This document shows, piece by piece, positions 32,316 to 37,237 of a DNA stretch of 37,237 bases. How positions within the stretch are numbered: the stretch's first letter is position 1; every line of letters starts with the position of its first letter. Location: the NCBI GenBank assembly GCA_016784965.1, contig JADHTQ010000045.1, positions 1 to 37,237 of the forward strand, in the 5' to 3' direction. Both the position numbers and the translations under genes were made by a program. The notes beneath the pieces were generated by a model. That model was not told the origin of the DNA, ran no database searches, and worked only from the letters and a program-made list of their open reading frames with translations. This DNA is from Bacteriovoracaceae bacterium. GTDB lineage: Bacteria > Bdellovibrionota > Bacteriovoracia > Bacteriovoracales > Bacteriovoracaceae.

Positions 32316-32885
32316 ATGGTGAAAATTAATACAACAAGATTTGGACAACTGGAAGTCGATAAGAAGGACATTATTACATTTAAGGATGGGCTTCTTGGAT
32401 TTGAAGGTTTGAAGAAATTCTTTGTCGTTGATCCGGGTGACCAGACCTTGATTCTTTGGCTACAGTCAATTGACGACCAGTCAGTCGCTTTCCCCATCCT
32501 CGAGCCCAAAATTTTTAAACCTGATTATACTGTTGGCCTTTTACCCATAGAGCTTTCTAGCTTGGAGTTGGAAAACTTAGAGGACGCTAGTATCTACACT
32601 GTACTCACAATTACCAGTGTAGTGACAGACATGACGGCCAACCTGAAAGCCCCAATTGTTATTAATAATAAAACTAAAATGGCCAGACAAATTGTGCTTC
32701 AAAACAATAAGTTAGAAGTAAGATGCAAAATGTACCTAGACTTGAAAAAATATATTGTCAATTTTGCCTCTGATGACTCGGTCAGAACTACGGTAACCAA
32801 AGCTGATAAGACTGCTCTAGATGAGCAACAAGAGCGCAAAACGGTTATTCGCCCAGGCGCCAAGCTAGGTGCGGAACTGCATTGA
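32316..32885 (+). CDS. fliW: Flagellar assembly factor FliW, CsrA antagonist
   Basis: FliW binds CsrA and also flagellin, so free flagellin releases CsrA to shut off further synthesis. Family motifs include TRFGQLEVDKKDIITFKDGL, GFEGLKKFFVVDP and the closing hydrophobic beta-rich segment with NNKTKMARQIVL. The length (189 aa) is slightly longer than usual because of a charged tail. GGAGGA lies only 2 bases before ATG 32316; GTG 32319 (5 bases) may be the true start. Its 3' end overlaps pspF by 21 bases, tail to tail. The flgM-flgN-flgK-flgL-csrA-fliW neighbourhood is like that of Bacillus, which supports the partner-switch model here. Confidence 0.94.
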   Translation: MVKINTTRFGQLEVDKKDIITFKDGLLGFEGLKKFFVVDPGDQTLILWLQSIDDQSVAFPILEPKIFKPDYTVGLLPIELSSLELENLEDASIYTVLTITSVVTDMTANLKAPIVINNKTKMARQIVLQNNKLEVRCKMYLDLKKYIVNFASDDSVRTTVTKADKTALDEQQERKTVIRPGAKLGAELH

Positions 32886-33917
32886 CCCTTGTAGTTTGAA
32901 CTTCTTTATAATTCCTCTCAATTGATCATATGTAATGCCAAGAGCTATAGCTGTCTTTTTTTGATTATAATCATTGTTTTGTAAAGTCATAATGGTGATA
33001 TTTTTTTCTATTTCATTTATAACTTTTTTAAGATCAATTGGGGATGTTTGCATTAAATGGTGTGCATATTGCAGTAGGGAATTATCACTAAATGATTCCT
33101 CAGAAGCTTGTTGAATATCCATTTTTATGGCCGGCTTTGAGGGACGATAGGGGGAATCAAAGGGATCAAATTGAATATGTTCAACGATGCGCTTTGATTT
33201 TGCTGTTTTGTAGACAGCTCTTTCTACAACATTTTTTAGCTCTCTGATGTTTCCAGGCCACAAAAAGTTTACTAACAACTCCTGGGCATTTAAAGAAAAT
33301 TCTGGTGGATACTCTCGCATTAACTCCCGCGACATCTTTGCTGCAAAATGGGAGGCAAGAAGTAGGATATCTCCTTTTCTTTTTCTAAGGGGAGGGATGG
33401 TAATAACATCAAAGGCCAGGCGGTCTAGAAGATCCTCTCTAAATTTACCCTCCAGGCAAGCTGTTGGCAGATCTATGTTTGTTGCTGCAACTATGCGGGC
33501 ATTTGTTTTTAAAATATCACTGCCCCCAATTCGTTCAAACTCACCATATTCTATAACCCTGAGGATTTTTTCCTGCATTCCTAGTGTTGTATGAGCTACT
33601 TCATCTAAAAAAATGGTTCCATTTCTTGCCCGCTCAAAGCGTCCTATATGCCTTTTAATAGCTCCAGTAAAAGACCCTGCTTCATGTCCAAACAATTCAG
33701 ACGAAAGAAGCTCAGGGGTCAATGTGGCACAATTAAGCTTAATAAAAGGTCCATCCCATACTTTTGATAGGTAGTGTATCCTCTCTGCTATTAGCTCCTT
33801 ACCAGTACCTCGCTCACCAATAACCAGCACAGGCCTTGCTAACTTTGATAGGGCAGAAACATGATCCAGGAGTTTATGAAAAACATCTGATTCACCAATA
33901 AGTTCATTTTCCTTCAT
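32865..33917 (-). CDS. pspF: Phage shock protein operon activator PspF (sigma-54-dependent)
   Basis: PspF is an AAA+ activator of sigma-54 promoters and is held inactive by PspA. It lacks a receiver domain, as PspF does: the AAA+ domain begins at IGESDVFHKLL almost at the N-terminus. Walker A is GERGTGKE, Walker B is GTIFLDEV, and the sigma-54 contact loop is GSFTGA rather than GAFTGA. The region RLAFDVITIPPLRKRKGDI and WPGNIRELKNVVERAVY are typical, and the C-terminus carries a Fis-type helix-turn-helix (KKTAIALGITYDQLRGIIKK). ATG 33917 is preferred; a GTG at 33953 falls inside a palindrome. It is divergent from pspA. Confidence 0.93.
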   Translation of the reverse strand: MKENELIGESDVFHKLLDHVSALSKLARPVLVIGERGTGKELIAERIHYLSKVWDGPFIKLNCATLTPELLSSELFGHEAGSFTGAIKRHIGRFERARNGTIFLDEVAHTTLGMQEKILRVIEYGEFERIGGSDILKTNARIVAATNIDLPTACLEGKFREDLLDRLAFDVITIPPLRKRKGDILLLASHFAAKMSRELMREYPPEFSLNAQELLVNFLWPGNIRELKNVVERAVYKTAKSKRIVEHIQFDPFDSPYRPSKPAIKMDIQQASEESFSDNSLLQYAHHLMQTSPIDLKKVINEIEKNITIMTLQNNDYNQKKTAIALGITYDQLRGIIKKFKLQGSMQFRT

Positions 33918-33949
33918 GTGGTAAATTTTACCATTAATGGTTAAAATTG

Positions 33950-33962
33950 CCACATATTGTGG
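33950..33962. promoter_or_regulatory. Palindrome between pspF and pspA, possible PspF site
   Basis: CCACATATTGTGG is a 13-base palindrome (5-bp arms, 3-base centre) 33 bases upstream of the preferred pspF ATG and about 63 bases upstream of the -24 element of the pspA promoter. In E. coli PspF binds upstream sites in this same intergenic location and represses itself. Confidence 0.4.
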
Positions 33963-34024
33963 TTGATTTAGCCAAATAAAGTGGGTGGAAAAGGTGTTTT
34001 TATGTTATTTCAGGGTGTTATGTG

Positions 34025-34041
34025 TTGGCATAATCTTTGCT
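34025..34041 (+). promoter_or_regulatory. Sigma-54 promoter of pspA-pspB-pspC
   Basis: TTGGCAT-AATC-TTTGCT matches the -24/-12 consensus TGGCAC-N5-TTGCW. GG (34027-28) and GC (34039-40) are separated by exactly 10 bases. Transcription would start near 34052, about 45 bases before pspA. The divergent gene is the sigma-54 activator PspF. Confidence 0.85.
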
Positions 34042-34096
34042 TTATACAAAAGTAAACACATAACAACCATAAAGGTTGAAAACAAGGGAGTAAATT

Positions 34097-34750
34097 ATGG
34101 GAATTTTTTCAAGGCTAACTGATATCGTCAACTCTAACATAGTTCATATGTTGGATAAAGCAGAACACCCAGAGAAGATGGTCCGTCTAATGATTCAAGA
34201 AATGGAAGATACCTTAGTAGAAGTTAAATCTCAGACAGCTAAAGTTATTGCTGATAAAAAATTTCTTGAGAGGAAGCAATCTAATTTAAAAGAAGAAGAG
34301 CAAAATTGGCAGAGTAAAGCAGAATTAGCAGTGACTAAAGGTAGAGATGATCTTGCTAAGTTAGCACTTGAAGAAAGGGCCTCTAAAGCAGAGCTTTGCG
34401 TTGGATTGGAGTCAGAGTTACAAAATATTGATGACGTTTTAGCAAAATATCGAGAGGATATTAAGCAGTTGGAATTAAAGCTTGGTGAAGCCAGAAAGAA
34501 GCAAAAAAATATTATCATGAGGGCCCAAAGTGCTAATTCACAGATCAATGTAAAGCAAAAATTGCAAAGGGCCGACTCTAACAACGCCATTTTAAAATTT
34601 GAAGCAATGGAGAGAAGAGTTGATCAGTTAGAGGGAGAAGTAGAAGCTTTTGAAATGGGAAATAACCTCGATGATGAGTTTAAACGTTTAGAAAATGAGA
34701 ATAAAATTGCTGATGAGCTAAAAGCACTAAAAGAAAAACTTAACAAATAA
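34097..34750 (+). CDS. pspA: Phage shock protein A
   Basis: PspA is a coiled-coil ESCRT-III-like protein that binds and seals stressed inner membrane and restrains PspF. The N-terminal MGIFSRLTDIVNSNIVHMLD is the membrane-binding helix; the rest is a long charged coiled coil (KMVRLMIQEMEDTLVEVK then helices to about residue 217). The length (217 aa) is slightly short of E. coli PspA (222 aa). AAGGGAG lies 6 bases upstream. pspB follows after 11 bases. Confidence 0.96.
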   Translation: MGIFSRLTDIVNSNIVHMLDKAEHPEKMVRLMIQEMEDTLVEVKSQTAKVIADKKFLERKQSNLKEEEQNWQSKAELAVTKGRDDLAKLALEERASKAELCVGLESELQNIDDVLAKYREDIKQLELKLGEARKKQKNIIMRAQSANSQINVKQKLQRADSNNAILKFEAMERRVDQLEGEVEAFEMGNNLDDEFKRLENENKIADELKALKEKLNK

Positions 34751-34761
34751 AGGACAGCACC

Positions 34762-34977
34762 ATGAACTTGTTCGAATTTCTCCAAGTACCGTTAGTATTG
34801 TTCACTCTCTTTGTTGCCCCTTTGTGGATTCTGTTTAATTATTTAGGCAAATCCAAGGTGGCAGCAAGGTTAACTAGAGAAGATGAAAAAATCCTTGAAG
34901 ACTTGTGGAAAACAGCAAAAAAAATGGAAGATAGGGTTATCAATTTAGAAACAATTTATAAAAACGTTAAAAAGTAG
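34762..34977 (+). CDS. pspB: Phage shock protein B
   Basis: The 71-aa protein has one N-terminal membrane helix (FEFLQVPLVLFTLFVAPLWI) and a cytoplasmic helical part with LTREDEKILEDLWKTAKKME and RVINLETI, which is the PspB signature. With PspC it senses envelope stress and relieves PspA inhibition of PspF. It is coupled with pspA (11 bases) and pspC (9 bases). Confidence 0.93.
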   Translation: MNLFEFLQVPLVLFTLFVAPLWILFNYLGKSKVAARLTREDEKILEDLWKTAKKMEDRVINLETIYKNVKK

Positions 34978-34986
34978 GATAGATAT

Positions 34987-35373
34987 ATGAAATATGACAA
35001 TTCGATAAATCCTCATAGATTGTATCGCAATAGGCAAGAAGGCTGGATTGCAGGAGTTTGTTCCGGGCTGGCAGATTACTTAGATGTCTCCCCAGGCATA
35101 ATTAGATTTCTTGCGGTTATCTTTTTTATGTTTTCTGGAGGGATGGCACTATTTGTATATATCGTGGGAGTTTTTCTTTTAAAACCAAAGCCAACGAAAA
35201 TTTTTCAAAATCATGCAGAAGAGGTCTTTTGGCGAGGGGTAACGAGGTCTCCTAGAGATACATTATCGGCCCTAAAGTATAAATTTATGGTTTTAAATGA
35301 AAAGGTTTGCAAGATGGAGGACCATGTGACTTCAAGGGAGTATGAGTTAGAGCAAGAGTATAAGAATCTCTAG
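34987..35373 (+). CDS. pspC: Phage shock protein C
   Basis: The 128-aa protein matches PspC: RLYRNRQEGWIAGVCSGLAD and YLDVSPGIIRFLAVIFFMFS, then a hydrophobic stretch (MALFVYIVGVFLL), then a charged C-terminal tail with a coiled-coil-like end. PspC works with PspB at the inner membrane. It closes the pspABC unit; no pspD, pspE or pspG is seen. It lies 5 bases from the opposing beta-barrel gene, with no terminator between. Confidence 0.93.
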   Translation: MKYDNSINPHRLYRNRQEGWIAGVCSGLADYLDVSPGIIRFLAVIFFMFSGGMALFVYIVGVFLLKPKPTKIFQNHAEEVFWRGVTRSPRDTLSALKYKFMVLNEKVCKMEDHVTSREYELEQEYKNL

Positions 35374-35378
35374 GCTTT

Positions 35379-36143
35379 TTACAGTAGCTTTTTGTTTGGG
35401 GCCCATATATAGCTTAGGTTAATAAAAATGATTGCTCCTATTGGTTGGATATCTGATTGAAAGGACCCTCCACCAACGATGACTGAGTATTTTCTGATTG
35501 GCTTTTTAATAAATAAATAGTAGCTGCGATAAAGAGATTTATTTAGCCTCATTGTTGCAAACTCACCGATTAACCCTATTGTATAGTTAGAAAACACTTT
35601 GCCAGTTGTAATTTCGAGTTTCCCCAAGTAGTCTTTTGCATTATTTCCCTCTAAAGCATAAATGTAATCTGCAAATTTTTTATCAGTTTTACTAAAGGTT
35701 AACTTTTCAAAATTTGCTTTGGCCGTAAGGAAAAAACCATCAATTGCATAGCCCGTTTTTGCAGTAATATAGCCTCTTGTGAGTTGACCTTGGCAGTACA
35801 CACTATTTCCACAGTCAAAAAAAGAAAAGTCAGTATTTACATCACTCCACTTATAACCGACAGCAATGCCTAGTAGGGATATGGGGTATACTTCTAGTTT
35901 CGCTTCAAGACCATTTAGCAGTAGGCTTGACTTAAAGTTTATTGAAGGCCTTATCAGACCATACCAAATATCAGCGTTATCTCCCCAAAAAAGATAATTA
36001 TAACCAGCATCAAAGTTGATGTTGCCACCTAATGAGGGATAACTTCTCATTTCGAGATTGAGAGAGTAATCTAGAGATGCCGTTGTGTTAGTGCTATGAA
36101 ACAATATAAAAATTGATATTAGAGTAAATATAAATATTTTCAT
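35379..36143 (-). CDS. Probable outer-membrane beta-barrel protein
   Basis: I do not recognise the family by name. ATG 36143 (MKIFIFTLISIFILFHSTNT) begins a signal peptide ending near TTASLD; an ATG four codons earlier lacks a ribosome site, and neither start has one. The mature part is rich in alternating aromatic/hydrophobic strands (LEMRSYPSLGG, INFDAGYNYLF, YGLIRPSINF, AKLEVYPISLLGIAVGYKW, GYITAKTGYAIDGFFLTAKA), as in 8- to 12-strand barrels. A Cys pair (DCGNSVYC) sits in a loop. No substrate is suggested. Confidence 0.7.
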   Translation of the reverse strand: MKIFIFTLISIFILFHSTNTTASLDYSLNLEMRSYPSLGGNINFDAGYNYLFWGDNADIWYGLIRPSINFKSSLLLNGLEAKLEVYPISLLGIAVGYKWSDVNTDFSFFDCGNSVYCQGQLTRGYITAKTGYAIDGFFLTAKANFEKLTFSKTDKKFADYIYALEGNNAKDYLGKLEITTGKVFSNYTIGLIGEFATMRLNKSLYRSYYLFIKKPIRKYSVIVGGGSFQSDIQPIGAIIFINLSYIWAPNKKLL

Positions 36144-36184
36144 GTATGTAATCATCTACAAATTTTTACAGATTTACAAATTAA

Positions 36185-36295
36185 TTAATGGTTGTTTTGA
36201 GGGTTCACTTTTTCGAAGACGTACTCCTCTATAGACCATGTATTCATCCCTTGTCCCACTTGCATATCTACTCTATGGCCAGGGAAGTTAATCAT
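36185..36295 (-). other. Short open frame or gene remnant (36 codons)
   Basis: On the minus strand a frame from ATG 36295 encodes MINFPGHRVDMQVGQGMNTW followed by SIEEYVFEKV and a short polar end. Its composition is protein-like, but no ribosome site precedes it and no family is recognised. It lies in the 279-base gap between the beta-barrel gene and the tail-fibre-like gene; the rest of that gap is A+T-rich and shows nothing else. It may be the remnant of a longer gene or chance. Confidence 0.25.
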
Positions 36296-36434
36296 ACTCA
36301 AAACTACTTATTTACTTTCAAATGGTAGTTATAGTTTGTAGTAAAATAGTTATCATTTATTTATTGTGAAATTATTAGAGTATTAATAATGAAACATAAT
36401 GATGTTTTAGCGAGAATTTATAAATAAATAATGG

Positions 36435-37237
36435 TTATTTCGCTATCCAGCCCGAGTTGACACAGATATATAGGACACTGTTTACATTATCCACCTGCAT
36501 CCGCCCCCGCTCTGAGGCTTCATCACAGTCAGCAGCAGGAGGGGCTCCGGAAGTTAAATCTAGCTGGATGTAACCGCTTACTTGGAGATTGCTTTGGGGA
36601 ACTGTGGTGCCGATGCCTATGTTGCCACCATTTGCCACGACAAAAGAATTACTTGAATCTCCATTTATGGAGAGGCCTAAATATTTATTAGTATCATCAA
36701 AAGTAATTGTTGCACCTTCATCATTTGTACCTGTTCCAACAACAATCGAAGTTGTGCCACCGTCGTTGTCAAAATTTGCTCCACCTAATACTTGTAGCTT
36801 GTAGTCCGGAGCAGTCGTGCCGATCCCTACGTTGCCATCATTTCTTACTAGCAGCAGAGTATTGCCATCTGAGTCTGTTGCGCCAATAGCAGCACTGCTC
36901 GCATCACTGGAGGTACCTTCAACTTGCAGCTTACTATCTGGGGCGGTCGTTCCAACTCCCACATTGCCTGCAAAATAGTTACTCATACCAGTGCTGTCTT
37001 GATAAACTCCCCATTGATTGGTAACGGTGGCGCCTGTTAGGGGGCTGACAATTCTTACAGCATAACTGTTATTGATTGTCGTAGATCCTCTATGATATGG
37101 ACGGACATAGAGTCCTGTCGCATTGGTAATACTTCCGGCTGAGGCATCATTTGACCCATATGTGATCATTGTGCCATAAGTGTCAGTTAGAGCGCCTGTG
37201 CCAATTATACTAGTTGCCGAGTTAACGTCTAAAGCGG
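36435..37237 (-). CDS. Tail-fibre-like surface repeat protein, 5' part beyond the window
   Basis: The frame is open to the window edge (at 37237), so the N-terminus is missing; 267 codons remain. Three copies of a GN[VI]G[VI]GTT-xP motif followed by a LQV strand are visible (about 36921-36970, 36791-36836 and 36581-36626), in a Ser/Thr/Gly/Asp-rich background. Such repeats are typical of phage-tail-fibre-like proteins and the large cell-surface proteins often annotated as 'cell wall anchor' in deltaproteobacteria. No peptidase S74 auto-chaperone is seen at the C-terminus; the end is AADCDEASERGRMQVDNVNS then VLYICVNSGWIAK. Extracellular adhesion is the usual guess, not shown here. Confidence 0.75.
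   Translation of the reverse strand, partial: ALDVNSATSIIGTGALTDTYGTMITYGSNDASAGSITNATGLYVRPYHRGSTTINNSYAVRIVSPLTGATVTNQWGVYQDSTGMSNYFAGNVGVGTTAPDSKLQVEGTSSDASSAAIGATDSDGNTLLLVRNDGNVGIGTTAPDYKLQVLGGANFDNDGGTTSIVVGTGTNDEGATITFDDTNKYLGLSINGDSSNSFVVANGGNIGIGTTVPQSNLQVSGYIQLDLTSGAPPAADCDEASERGRMQVDNVNSVLYICVNSGWIAK

Overview
The window reads as chromosomal DNA of a Gram-negative, flagellated bacterium with moderate-to-low GC. Gene content and order (flgF-flgG-flgA-flgH-flgI, then flgJ-flgM-flgN-flgK-flgL-csrA-fliW; several secreted proteins of no recognised family; lipoproteins; a tail-fibre-like surface protein) fit a deltaproteobacterial lineage, most likely the Bdellovibrionota/Bacteriovorax side. 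That placement is inference from gene style, not from a marker-gene alignment. No insertion sequence, phage integrase, CRISPR array or plasmid module was seen.

Layout. (1) 105-2746, minus: two tandem secreted proteins of unknown function. (2) 2935-3218, minus: a tRNA-Lys/tRNA-Glu operon with a clear sigma-70-type promoter and an intrinsic terminator. (3) 3344-8972: mtaB (tRNA methylthiotransferase) facing hppA (membrane pyrophosphatase) across a bidirectional terminator, then murJ (lipid II flippase) and a DUF507-like protein. (4) 9033-14209: a glycine-rich secreted protein with a 69-bp tandem repeat behind a sigma-28-like promoter, a zinc-ribbon protein, uvrC, a tiny zinc-ribbon protein and a divergent uracil-DNA-glycosylase-like protein. 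(5) 14305-18932: a SpoIID-type glycan lyase and an amidase (peptidoglycan remodelling pair), a peptide-binding lipoprotein, a FlgT-C-like secreted protein behind a second sigma-28-like promoter, and a small hypothetical. (6) 19099-23399: rpoZ facing an xseB / patatin-like lipoprotein / PBP1A operon. (7) 23522-32885: flagellar rod, ring, hook-junction and regulatory genes in two blocks, ending in csrA-fliW. (8) 32865-35373: pspF divergent from pspA-pspB-pspC with a good sigma-54 promoter between them. (9) 35379-37237, minus: a probable outer-membrane beta-barrel and the 3' part of a tail-fibre-like surface protein cut by the window edge.

Two themes connect the genes. One is envelope building and stress: MurJ, PBP1A, SpoIID, the amidase and the Psp system all act on peptidoglycan or the inner membrane. 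The other is flagellar assembly with its control loop: FlgM (anti-sigma-28), FlgN (chaperone for FlgK/FlgL), CsrA and its antagonist FliW are encoded in the same run as the hook-junction proteins, and candidate sigma-54 and sigma-28 promoters lie in the window.

The most unusual item is the lipoprotein at 22154-23200. It has a patatin fold signature, but the catalytic serine position is glycine and the catalytic aspartate motif is lost. It sits in a four-base overlap with PBP1A, which suggests a non-enzymatic role such as a PBP1A partner. Other items worth a look are the GGA-rich leader before flgJ, the hydrophobic N-terminal extension of FlgG, the two sigma-28-like promoters on non-flagellar-looking secreted genes, and a shared xAHA motif in the two tandem secreted proteins.
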